DNA of 64,000 nt from Antennarius striatus (Eukaryota; Chordata; Actinopteri; Lophiiformes; Antennariidae): NCBI RefSeq assembly GCF_040054535.1, contig NC_090788.1, positions 1,071,501-1,135,500 of the forward strand, read 5' to 3'. Of this stretch, positions 47,076-57,244 are shown piece after piece. The notes beneath the pieces were generated by a model. That model had not been told where the DNA came from, did not search any database, and was given only the letters and a program-made list of their open reading frames with translations. Within the stretch, counting starts at the first letter, position 1. Each line of letters begins with the position of its first letter. The position numbers and the translations under genes were made by a program.

Positions 47076-47972
47076 GTAAGAGTTCTGTTTGTTAAAGAAA
47101 TCACGTTAACGTCAAAATATTAAATTAACACCGCGATAGTTTCCACGGTAACGTTCCCCGAGGCGCGGGCCTTTGTCGTGGGTTTTGTTTTCGTGTTAGC
47201 AGGATGTTCGGCTAGCTTTCCGCTAGCCGCAGCGCCGCTAAACACTTTAATGTCGTTACTGCGCTAAACGAACGGACTGGATGTCGGCGGCGGTTTCGGT
47301 TGAGTCGTTTAACAACCGGAAGTTTGTTGTTTATTTCCTTTGTAGCGCCAACTTTGATCTGAAAGGAGACTTGGTTCAAGCTAAGCTAGCTAGCTGGCTA
47401 ACCGGGCCTTTTCTCTTTAACAAGCGGCAACGAATCAACGCGCGGTCCGCTGAAACACCGATCACCGGTCGGTTCTGTTGCGTTTGTTGAATCTTTTTGT
47501 CGTGTTGAGAAAGGTTTTGACACAAACATGATGATAAATGTGTGACTGCAGAAATGTTAAGTATGATGGGATAAATCTGCTAACATTAGCTTGCAGCCCT
47601 GTAGGAAAGTCGCCGTGCGGCGTTCAGGAACACCCGGTAAATATGATAATCGCAACGCGCCGGTTTCTTGCTTTTAAAGTTGGTCGGAGATCCAGTTGTC
47701 AGTTTCAGCTTCTACCGGAACCGCGATCCGGATAAATGGGGCTCCGAACCAGCAGCTTGTTGTTAAAGCTCCATGTTTATTGTGTTCCTGCTGGTTTCTG
47801 GCGGGTTTTTCAAGCAGTGTTGACATCATAGTCGGCTTTACTCGGTTTCCTCTCCTGGCCTTAATAACTTCATTCATACATACTCTGCTTTGTTTGTTTA
47901 CAAATAAACATATGATATGTGTCTTAATATATGTATAATCTATGTCTCAGTCTCTTAGAGCCCACTCCCACG

Positions 47973-50391
47973 ATGGCAGACGCCGAGACTCTTTTCATGG
48001 AGACATCCGACCAGAATGGCGACGAGGACCAGAACGGGGCCGAGCAGGAGCTGATGGTGGGGGAGGACAGTCAGGACAACGGCACGGATGGAGGCAAGAT
48101 TGATGCCAGCAAAGGAGAGGAGGATGCTGGGTGAGTGGATGGATAATCTGTTGACCCGCTGGTGATGGAGCTTCAAACGCGGATCACAGCGAGGACGGAC
48201 GAGATGAGGACAATAGCTCTGGAACTGGATTTTGTTACTCGAGATATTTACACAGAAAAATTTTAATTGTTGATTATTGTTTTTTTCAGAGCAGTTCCAG
48301 TTAAATAACACCACTGTCCCCATTGATTTGTTGAAGTCAAGCTAACATGCAGCAGCTCTGTTTTGTACTTGGACAAACAAATGGATTGTTAACTTAAAAG
48401 CTCAGTCATGTGGCTGTCGGCGTGTGTTTTCCATCATCAGGAGAACGTCTGCCAAAAATCCATATTCTGATATCGACTCATCGCCACATATGTTTTGTAT
48501 TAGTCGTCTATTTGGATCAAACGTAAACTGAATATCAAACATCCACTTTCTGTCTCCAGCATGAAACTGCTTTTAATGAACCATCATTATTTACAATTTG
48601 AAGCGTTTCAGGTATGTGCTAGCTAAAGTAAAGAAGATTAAGATTAGAGTTCATTTGTTCAAATGAATTGTTCTTATCAACAAACATTTGTTTACCTGTG
48701 GAGCATAAAGAGCAGCTGAGTAAAATAAAGAAAAGACACAAAAATAAAAACTTCAGGTTTATTTTTTACGTTTTTCTATCAAACGTAGCAACAATGAGGT
48801 TGAAACCTGTAACTAAGGAATTACTATTATTAACTGGGAAAACAAGTGAAATGTGTGCTAAAGGCAGCTACTGAATCAAATCGTCAGTAAGTAGTAGTAA
48901 GTTAGCTCATTTTAAGTTAATATTAGCAGATAAATAGCGAGTTAGCTTACAAGTCATTGATTTTATTTATCGAGGCAGCCCTACTAAGTTGTCTGTACAA
49001 AACAGACGGCTTAGGGCATTTTAGCATCTTCCTCGGCGCGTCATTTGTTCCCCCGTCTGTCTCGACTTACAGTCCATAATTTGTGCTATGTGTTCTTTGT
49101 CTGGAAGCTTTAATTTCTAGGTTTCCTTCCTCGTTTGCAGGAAGATGTTTGTGGGGGGTCTCAGCTGGGACACGAGTAAAAAAGACCTGAAGGACTACTT
49201 CACCAAATTTGGCGAGGTGTCGGACTGCACCATCAAGATGGATTCCAACACGGGCCGGTCCCGAGGCTTCGGCTTCGTCCTCTTCAAAGACTCGAGCAGC
49301 GTGGATAAGGTGCGTCTCTACCCTCTTCATCATCATCATCATCATCGGGGGGGTCCCGTCCCCTGACAGGCTAACCGTGAGCCGTGTGTCCTCAGGTACT
49401 GCAGCAGAAGGAACACAGACTGGACGGACGCCCAATCGACCCCAAGAGGGCGATGGCGATGAAGAAGGAGCCCGTCAAGAAGATCTTCGTCGGGGGGCTG
49501 AACCCCGACGCCACAGAGGATGCCATCAGGGAATATTTCGGGACCTTCGGAGAGGTGAGCGGCGCTCGGATTTAAACCCGGTTCAGTGGGTGTGAATCTG
49601 GTTCAGCTCAGACGCGTGAAGGAACTTCCTGTTTCCTCTTCCTCCCCCAGATCGAAACCATCGAGCTTCCCATCGACCCAAAGTCGAAGAAGAGGAGGGG
49701 CTTCATCTTCATCACGTACAAAGACGAAGCCTGCGTCAAGAAATGTCTGGAGAAGAAATACCACAACATCGAGGGCGGCCGGGTATGCTGGCTTTTAATT
49801 TGGGGGGATTTCTGGTCCGGCTGCTGTGACCTTTGACCCCCTGTGAACCCTAAACCTTCCATGCCCCCCCCCTACAGTGTGAGCTGAAGATCGCCCAGCC
49901 CAAGGAGGTGTACCAGCAGCAGCAGCAGCAGTATGGCGGCCGCAGCGGCGGCGGCGGCTACGGCGGGCGGGGAAGCCGGGGGCGCGGCGGTAAGGAGGTG
50001 TTTGCATATGAGGTGGTTTGTATAATCGAAACCCCGCCCCCCTCCCCTGACACGTGGGCTCTGATTGGTCGTCGCAGGTCAGGGCCAGAGCTGGAACCAG
50101 GGCTACGGGGGCAACTGGAACCAGGGATACGGCAGCCAGGGCGGCTACGGATACGGAGGATACGGCGGCTACAGCGGATACGGCGGCTACGACTACGCCT
50201 CTAGTTACTATGGTTACGGCCCTGGCTACGATTACAGTAAGTCGATTTGGTGACATCGTAGGCGATCCACGTTTAATGTGGCGTCAAACTGGCAACCCGT
50301 CCTTCCTCTCCGCCCCACAGACCAGGGTAACGCCAACTACGGGAAGACCCCGAGACGGGGGGCCCACCAGGCCAACTACAAGCCCTACTGA
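47973..50391 (+). CDS. hnrnpab: Heterogeneous nuclear ribonucleoprotein A/B
   Basis: Seven coding exons join in phase: 47973-48130, 49141-49309, 49396-49554, 49651-49782, 49878-49989, 50078-50236 and 50321-50391 (319 aa). An acidic head is followed by RRM1 (RNP2 MFVGGL 55-60, RNP1 RGFGFVLF 94-101) and RRM2 (IFVGGL 139-144, RNP1 RGFIFITY 178-185). The tail is Gln/Gly/Tyr-rich with an RGG-type patch and ends [33 protein letters not shown] and [15 protein letters not shown] match vertebrate HNRNPAB. It binds AU-rich and single-stranded RNA and acts in splicing, mRNA transport and stability. The 3' UTR has its own intron (50409-50494), 17 nt after the stop. Poly(A) signal at 50822. Exon 6 (the Gly/Tyr part) is alternatively spliced in mammals. 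Confidence 0.95.
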
Positions 50392-50408
50392 TCACCTGGC
50401 GATTACAG

Positions 50409-50494
50409 GTAAGCCACGATGCGTTCAGGGTCGCGGCAAACCGGGGTCGGCGTTAACTGAGCGTGACGCCTGTCCCCCCGCCCCCCCTCCACAG
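50409..50494 (+). other. Intron in the hnrnpab 3' UTR
   Basis: Donor AG|GTAAGC and acceptor CCACAG|GACTCC flank 86 bp after the stop codon. The stop-to-junction distance (17 nt) is below the usual 50-nt limit for decay. Confidence 0.7.
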
Positions 50495-50821
50495 GACTCC
50501 AGCGATCCAGCGAGACGCCGGCCGGACGGACCCCGACGACTCCACCTCTTTTACAACAGAAGACCATTTGTACAGAAAACAACGGAAATGTAACTTCCTT
50601 TTTTTTTTTTTTTTATCCTTTCATTTTTAGGTTTTATTTCCCCTTCGGTGTTTGTTTTTGTTTTGTTTTCTTTCCCTCCACATTTCCACCAACGGAAGTG
50701 TAATTTTTACTGTACTTTTTGGTACCTGTTTTGATTCTATTGTATTGTAAGGCTTGTATTTTACATGTGTGCTGGCTTTACAGGTTGAAAATCTTGGCGC
50801 TGTAAAGAAGCTTTTTTGACA

Positions 50822-50827
50822 AATAAA
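50822..50827 (+). terminator. Poly(A) signal of hnrnpab
   Basis: AATAAA followed by a T-rich stretch, at the end of a T-rich 3' UTR. Confidence 0.8.
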
Positions 50828-51648
50828 AACTGTTTTCAGTAACTTTTTTCGTTCTGTTGTTTCCAGTCGGGGGGTCGAAAAGATTTGAGTTTTTAAAATT
50901 TTGTTTCTAAATATTTTCTTTTTTTAAGTTGTACAAATGGAAATGTAAAATTTCAAGCTGAGACGTTTTTTTTTTAAATTTCACCTGTTTGTTTTTGACG
51001 TGTGGGATGTGACGGGGGAAAGGAATCCCGCCTCAAACAAATGAAATTCTGCCAATTTTACTTTTTAAGAATTAAGTTTGGATGTTTGTGGAGTTTTGGT
51101 TTTAGAAAGATAAATGTAAATTTTTTTCAGCTAGTGTCTGGAAGCAAAGTAGTAATAAACATTCTCATTGGTAATCTGTGTATTTCTAATATTTAATGTT
51201 TTAATGATGGAAAACGACGATTTTTGTTGATTTTCACTTTTTTAAAAAGCACATTTTAAAAATGACATTTTACTTTGGTTAATGGTTCTGGTTTAAGGAA
51301 CATCTGCCAGACCCAAGGTCCTTCTGCAGAAATTCCCCCACAACATCAACCTGCCTCCTTCCCATAGTGCATCTCGGTCACACGTGTTGCCCAGGTAAAC
51401 GATGCACGTGGACGTCCACGTCATGCAACAGAAAAAGACTCCTCAGGTTCTCCAGTTCTGAGACTCAAACGGTGTTGCTCCTTCAGGCAGAGTCACCTCT
51501 GTTCTGCTGACTTTATCATTAATGTTCCGACTTGTGAAAGTTGTTAAAATATTTAAAACCCGTTTATTCGTGTTTTAAAGAGTCAAATGTTTACACGTGT
51601 AATATCAGTAGCAGGTACATATAGTAGGTCTCACCGTTTCTGGAGACC
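50828..51648. other. Intergenic between hnrnpab and the tRNA cluster
   Basis: AT-rich; no coding exon, RNA gene or repeat family seen. Confidence 0.5.
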
Positions 51649-51721
51649 GTTTCCGTAGTGTAGTGGTTATCACGTTCGCCTCACACGCGCAAGGTCCCCG
51701 GTTCGAAACCGGGCGGAAACA
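51649..51721 (+). tRNA. tRNA-Val(CAC)
   Basis: 73 nt from GTTTCCGTAGTGTAGTGGTT to the discriminator A. B box GGTTCGAAACC is intact, acceptor arms GTTTCCG/CGGAAAC pair, and the anticodon loop CCTCACACG reads CAC. The variable/anticodon-stem edge has CGCGCAAGG where the usual tRNA-Val has CGCGAAAGG. Confidence 0.95.
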
Positions 51722-51872
51722 TTATGACGTGTCAGACACGAGACATGAAAGTTTATCTTATTTACATTTTACAAAACAATACTAATAACCGATAATTCAA
51801 AGAAATTCTCATGAGCGGAAACCACGTTCCTGACACCCGTTGTCACCAGCAGCAGCGTCAATGCACTGGCGC

Positions 51873-51945
51873 GTTTCCGTAGTGTAGAGGTTATCACGTT
51901 CTCCTCACACGCGAAAGGTCCCCGGTTCGAAACCGGCACATCACA
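51873..51945 (+). pseudogene. Decayed tRNA-Val(CAC) copy
   Basis: It matches the neighbouring tRNA-Val from the 5' end through the T arm, with GTAGAGG and GTTCTCC changes. After CCGG the 3' acceptor strand is unrelated (CACATCAC), so the acceptor stem cannot pair. Internal A and B boxes remain, so transcription is still possible. Confidence 0.85.
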
Positions 51946-52078
51946 TTGTGATGTTAAAAACATGAATGTTAACTTAAGTAGAGTTTGAAACCAAAACTAA
52001 CAACTTCCAGAAGCTCCACAGTAAACAACCATATGTGTCAGCCTTTATATAGAGGAGCAGCCTCGAACATGTCAGCAG

Positions 52079-52151
52079 GTTTCCGTAGTGTAGTGGTTAT
52101 CACGTTCGCCTAACACGCGAAAGGTCCCCGGTTCGAAACCGGGCGGAAACA
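52079..52151 (+). tRNA. tRNA-Val(AAC)
   Basis: 73 nt with intact acceptor stem, A and B boxes, and anticodon loop CCTAACACG reading AAC. It lies about 430 bp after the first tRNA-Val, same strand. Confidence 0.95.
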
Positions 52152-52914
52152 TCGTGTCGTTTTGGACACGACCCGTTAATGTTTTTATAACCTACACTTT
52201 GGAAACCAAAACTGGCATCCTATATATAGACTAATAATAGATTGATTATTAGAGGTGAATTGATACACATTTATTTATCCATAGACTCAGTATGGCTGTG
52301 ATGGGCTTCGTGAACCACCAGAGGGCGCACTGGGGTAACCCACAGGCCACTTGGTAGTCATTTCGTCATGTCCACAATTGGACAAGGAAACTCGATGTAT
52401 TGATCAGTGGTTAATGAAAGGATGAAGAAATCAGGCTTTGACGTCTTCTTGTTGGGTTTTTTAGTCTGTTGGTTGTCAGAAGGTAAAATTATTGGATGGA
52501 GGGTTTGCCAAAGACACTTAGGTTGGAGACTTGATCGGGAAGGAACACGTGAAGTTGGGTAACCCCTCCAGGGGGTGAACACCTGGGGGTTGAGAAATGT
52601 AGATCTGTTGATGGGACGGGTTTGAATTGGTATTAAAGCCCAAATTTACGACTGTAAGTGTTACACGTTCAAAATCTGCTCTCAATACTGGTGTGTATTA
52701 AAGATAAACGATTCTTCAGCCTGTGCTAATAATACGTCCAAGAATTATCAACTCTGATGAACCAGGTGAGGCTAGAAAAGTAGACGTCACAACAGACCGG
52801 TACGAGGCCAGAGTCCACCAACACTGTCTGCTATGAAAGCTTCCATCCTTTCCTTGACTTCAATTCAGTTTCAACTGTTGACTGCTTTGGTATTCTGACC
52901 TGGAAAAGTGTCAG
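52152..52914. other. Single-copy DNA before the tandem array
   Basis: No gene seen. The homology shared by all array copies starts near 52915, giving a sharp left edge. Confidence 0.5.
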
Positions 52915-53253
52915 CTGATAGCTCCACCCACTTCATCACCTGATTCCGATCACCTGCCAATTCAAACGCTGCTCATCAGCAGTCAAACCAAGTCTTTGCT
53001 TTATTGTTCTTCACCCGTCAATACCAGACTTTCCAGCATTCACCTCCAGACTGATCTGTTGTCGTCTTCTCCTGATCCTGACCTTCCTTACCTGCTGGTT
53101 CCTGTTCCCCTGAAGGACTAGAGAAGTCTTTACCAGTTGTTCCGTTTGGATCCCACCGTCCCGTTACAGTATGTTCACACATACTTGGACAACAAGCTGA
53201 CTGGAAATGAAGTTATAGAGAGTGTGTTCTTGTTCCAGGTTGGTGGTCTGAAC

Positions 53254-55268
53254 ATGTGTCTGTTGGCAGTTATGTGGAGGGTGGTAACTTTGGTTGCCTT
53301 GGTTACCCTCATCATGACCAGTGGTAAGTCCAGGAGTTGATCAGCCAGTGTTCAAACAGCTGTTAAACATGATTAATTTCTGATTTTTCTGTGTCTCTTT
53401 AGTCCAAAGCCGACCCCCTCCCCATGCGTGAGTATTTTACTGTCAGAATAAATGTCAGGGTTGAGGAGACCAAAACTCTCATGAGGAAACATGAGGAAAT
53501 TTCAAACATTAGTTTCAGGTCATGTCCACACGTAGCCGGGTATTTTCCAACACATAAACGCTCCATGTTGACACTTGAATATTTGTTCTTCTGTTTTTTT
53601 CCTTATTGGAGTCATAAAGACGTGTCCTCAGTCGGGGGTCATCAACCCGCGGCTCTGGAGCCACATGTGGCTCCTTCATCCTTACGCGGTGGCTCCGTGT
53701 AGCATAAGGGGGGGGGGGTAAATATCCAATTGAAATCTGTTAAATTTGGGTTTGTTCATTTTCTGTTGTAATTTTAAATTGGAAAATTATTGTGATCATA
53801 AAACATTAAAATAAAATTAGATTAATTTTTTTTCATTGCTCAAAATATGCATCGCATTGGCTGAAAACTGGTAGGAGCAGAATTCCCATGAACCAGGGAA
53901 AATAAACATGTATGCAAATGATTTTTAAATATTTATTTTCATTGTTCAGTGAAATAGAACTTTGTCTTCTATTTATTTTTGAAATAAATTGAAATAAAGT
54001 GACCTGAATAAACTGTATTTTTTGTTTTCTACGTGGATAATTTGTTCTTTTGAAGTCATTTGACTTCAACTTGGTGTGTTTGCAGTTATTATGTTAAGAA
54101 AATCCAAATGTGTTCATTACTTAAATAAGTTTTAATTTTCTCTGGAGCGCTTCATGGATGTCATCAGCAACACACTATAGTTGTTTATACTAAATGTTAA
54201 ATTAAAACACACTATACACAGCCCCCCCCCCCCCAGTGTTGTTGCTCTCCACCCCCCCATCAGCCCAACTCCGTTCACCTGTCTCCACAGCTGCAGCTCA
54301 TCCTAATCAGACCTACATATCAGCCCCTCCTGCAGGCTCAGCCTTTGTCTCGTCGCTGGAGACTCGTCCTCCTCTCCACTTCCTGCTCTTGGTTTATTTC
54401 TCTGTTCTGTTCACTTCAGAGCTCAAAACGTTTCCCAGTGTTTTCTCTTCTGATCCAAGCGGCTCTCTGAGTGTTGATGGCTGCCTCATCCCTGATTTAA
54501 GTGTTCTGACTCCAGGACAGAAAATCACATTTCAGACTGAAGCATTTTATTCTTAAAACTGATTTCAGAGACAAGAACGTAATAATTAGAAACTGATCAA
54601 TAAATGAAACTGAAATCTTCAGTTTTTACATCCTATAAGTCGCGTAATGAAGTTGAAGCAGTTTCTATTTCTGACATGTGTTGAAGAAGTTATGTTACAA
54701 TTATTAAACTTCAGATAAAACATCAGTGAAGACAGAAGATGAACAAAAAGAACTTGTGAAACAGCAGAAGCAGAGCTGAGCAAATATGAAGCAGAGCAAG
54801 TTTCAGATACTGAGTTCATGTTTACTCTGATCTCAACAAATTGTTTGAACATTTTACGTTCTGATCGAAATACATGACTGAGGAATTCATGAAGGGCTTG
54901 TAAAATGTAAAAATAATACATCTGAGCGTCTTTTAAAGTGTATTTTTTTATTTGAATTGAATAGATGGAAGTCTTCCACCAGTATTGACTACTATGGAGG
55001 CTTCTTGAATGGTGTCAGTCAAGGTCAGAGTGGAGACTTAGATGGAGGTGGCATTGGAAGTGGAAGAGGAGGAGGAGGAGGAGGAAGAAGAGGAGGAGGT
55101 GGAGGAGGACATGGAGGAGGAGGAGGTGGAGGAGGTGGATATGGAGGAGGAAGTGGATATAGAAGAAGAGGTGGAGGAGGAGGTGGATTTGGAGGAGGAG
55201 GAGGAGGAAGAAGAGGAAGAGGAGGAGGAAGAAGAGGAGGAGGAGGTGGAGGTGGAGGCCGGTCCTGA
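53254..55268 (+). CDS. Predicted secreted Gly/Arg-rich protein, array copy 1 (unrecognised family)
   Basis: Three exons join in phase: 53254-53323, 53403-53427 (25 nt) and 54965-55268, giving 132 aa. Exon 1 encodes a classic signal peptide: MCLLAVMWRVVTLVALVTL then IMTS. Exon 2 adds VQSRPPPHA. Exon 3 starts WKSSTSIDYYGGFLNGVSQG and ends in about 75 residues of poly-Gly with Arg, Tyr, His and Phe, coded mostly by GGA triplets. Splice sites are GTAAGT...TTTAG and GTGAGT...AATAG. AATAAA lies at 55418. The exon 1 frame is open further upstream, but an acceptor-like TTGTTCCAG sits 15 nt before this ATG. The product could be a structural or antimicrobial secreted peptide; I cannot name a family. 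Evidence is the shared splice phase in all three copies and the signal peptide. Confidence 0.55.
53630..53720. mobile_element. hAT-like terminal fragment in intron 2 (copy 1)
   Basis: GGGGTCATCAACCCGCGGCT followed by CTGGAGCCACATGTGGCTCC resembles the CAGGGGTCxxCAACC / GGAGCC-xx-TGTGGCTC ends common to vertebrate hAT-type non-autonomous elements. It recurs at 57626-57715 and, eroded, at 61842-61880, so the insertion predates the triplication. The family is inferred by eye. Confidence 0.4.
54237..54306 (+). other. Candidate alternative terminal exon, copy 1
   Basis: After a pyrimidine tract and CCAG, one base plus 22 codons and TAA are open in the phase left by the 25-nt exon. It encodes a tail ending SPTPFTCLHSCSSS. 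Copies 2 and 3 keep the acceptor, the phase and the stop. AATAAA at 54599 could serve it. Confidence 0.35.
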
Positions 55269-55417
55269 GACCTCTGAGCTACTGGTTGGCCCCACAGGAG
55301 GTGACGGTGTCATGGAGACATTTTTCACCATCATGACACCCTGTTGGTCTTTGTTCCTCAAACTTCCTCTCAGACTGCTCTGGTGCTCTGATTGGTAGTT
55401 TCTCTTGGTACAAGATG

Positions 55418-55423
55418 AATAAA
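55418..55423 (+). terminator. Poly(A) signal, array copy 1
   Basis: AATAAA 150 bp after the stop; the same site is found in all three copies. Confidence 0.6.
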
Positions 55424-56018
55424 TAACATCCAAAAGACTGTTGGACTCTTGTCATCCATTAACTACCAATAGATTGTTTCCTTTATTAAATCTCCATCAC
55501 ATGAAGAACTGGAATAACAAACAAACAGTCGTCAGAGAGTTCATGAAAATGATCTCGAAAGAACTCTGAGAGCTTCTGGACTTCATCTCTGATGACGCTG
55601 GTCTGGATGGAGGTTTCTCCACAGAAGGAAGCAGCACATTGATGCCATTGGGTCAGAGATTCATCATTGTATATTATTATATTCCCCAAAAGTCCGTCTC
55701 TGTCTTTAATCTGTTATGCACCAGAAGGTTTCCATATTCTATCACTTGTTTGCTCCACAGAGGGATCTCTGTCATTCATCTTAGCCTCCTGCCTCATATT
55801 GTATGTAGGAACCATGAAGAACGATGAACTTGTTGGGGACACCATTCTGATTGAGCGTTGGTCATTCTGAGATGATATCTTTACAGGAAGTTTAGAGGAA
55901 ATGGATTTCCTGTTTAAAATGACTCAAAAACATCCAACTAGACGTCACATTTGTCCAAAAGAAAAGGACAGAAATCATGAACCAAGCTGAGAGAAAATCA
56001 GAGAAGTAATTGGACAGA

Positions 56019-56875
56019 TAGATACTTTATTAATCCTGGAGATTTTGTATATCCTCTGCTCACAGACATAAATGCACATAGATAAATACTAGATAAATAC
56101 ACAAGAGGAAAACACTGACAATACAGGACTGGACATATACTACACAACAAGTCTAAAGAAAGACTCAACTAAGGAGAACGGTTCAAACAAACAACTAGAA
56201 AGTACAAAGGGTATAACAGAACAGACAGCAGGAGGTCCACTTGGGGGACAACTCCCAGGTACTTGTAGTTTCCCACCACCTCCTTCACCCAGTTCAGCAG
56301 CACAGACCCAAAGGATTCTGGGAGAAACCTGCTCTGGTCCAACCACCTTCTGAGATCGAAGTGTTGACGTCACCTGGTCTGCAGTGAAGATGGTGTTGGT
56401 GGAGGTGGTAGCAGGTAGTTCTGGTGGGGCAGTGCAGTAGAAGGGTTAACACCACCCCAGTCAGCCAATCCAGAGGTGCTGTCCCTGACTGCTATGGGAT
56501 GTTCTAGAGACGCTTCAACCAAGACAACCCCTGCACTTCCAGAGACTTGAGGTACTCAGGTCCAATCTGATCCACCCCCGGTGTTCTGCCACTGAGGAAC
56601 CCGGTAAACACCTTGGTGACTTCTGCTCGAGTGATGGACAAGTCCACCTCAGCCTCTGCTTCAGCCATGGAAGACATGATGATGGGATGGAGGAGATCCT
56701 CGATGTATTCCTTCCACTACCCAACAATATCCTCAGTCGAGGTCAGCAATACGAGTTTCTGCCTCCAAAACCACTCGTGTCCCAGAATACCTGTGAGCTG
56801 CCTCCGGAGTCCCAAGATACAACAAGACTGAACAAGATTCTGTTTTCAGCTTAAAGGAATCTCCTACTTCCAGCA
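56019..56875 (-). mobile_element. LINE fragments (Rex1-like 3' end plus a second RT fragment)
   Basis: Read on the minus strand, 56875-56480 gives broken reverse-transcriptase text such as MAEAEAEVDLSITRAEVTKV and RTPGVDQIGPEYLKSLEVQG, interrupted by stops. From about 56430 to 56240 it gives VGPEQVSPRILWVCAAELGE and a YLG-type motif. The piece ends near GGACAGATAGATACTTTATT (56014-56033), like fish Rex1-type LINE tails. It looks like two LINE pieces joined. Confidence 0.65.
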
Positions 56876-57244
56876 CCCAATGGGGACTGTTGAACCTGTG
56901 GTACTTTTCCACTCATGTCGTCACAGTTCTGATCGCTCCACCCACTTCATCATCTGATTCCAATCACCTGCCAACTCAAACGCTGCTCATCAACAGTCAA
57001 ACCACCCGTCAATACCAGACACTCCAGCATTCACCTCCAGACTGATCTGTTGTCGTCTTCTCCTGATCCTGACCTTCCTTACCTGCTGGTTCCTGTTCCC
57101 CTGAAGGACTAGAGAAGTCTTTACCAGTTGTTCCGTTTGGATCCCACCGTCCCGTTACAGTATGTTCACACATACTTGGACAACAAGCTGACTGGAAATG
57201 AAGTTATAGAGAGTGTGTTCTTGTTCCAGGTTGGTGGTCTGAAC

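Larger units (their letters stand above)
52915..56929. repeat. Tandem array, unit 1
   Basis: About 4.0 kb, repeated with very high similarity at 56930-61144. Order within the unit: upstream block, signal-peptide exon, 25-nt exon, intron with a hAT-like end and a conserved block, Gly-rich exon, 3' region, then a LINE fragment. Equivalent points are 3991-4109 bp apart between units 1 and 2. Confidence 0.9.

Noticed and set aside
55038-55433. Ser-rich antisense frame and Glu-rich sense frame over the Gly-rich exon
   Set aside because: Alternative readings of the same GGA repeat; only the Gly frame matches the exon phases of all three copies.
55486-55689. 67-codon minus-strand frame repeated at 59595 and 63739
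   Set aside because: Its repetition follows from the array duplication; the third copy diverges at its C-terminal end, and no splice or signal features support it.
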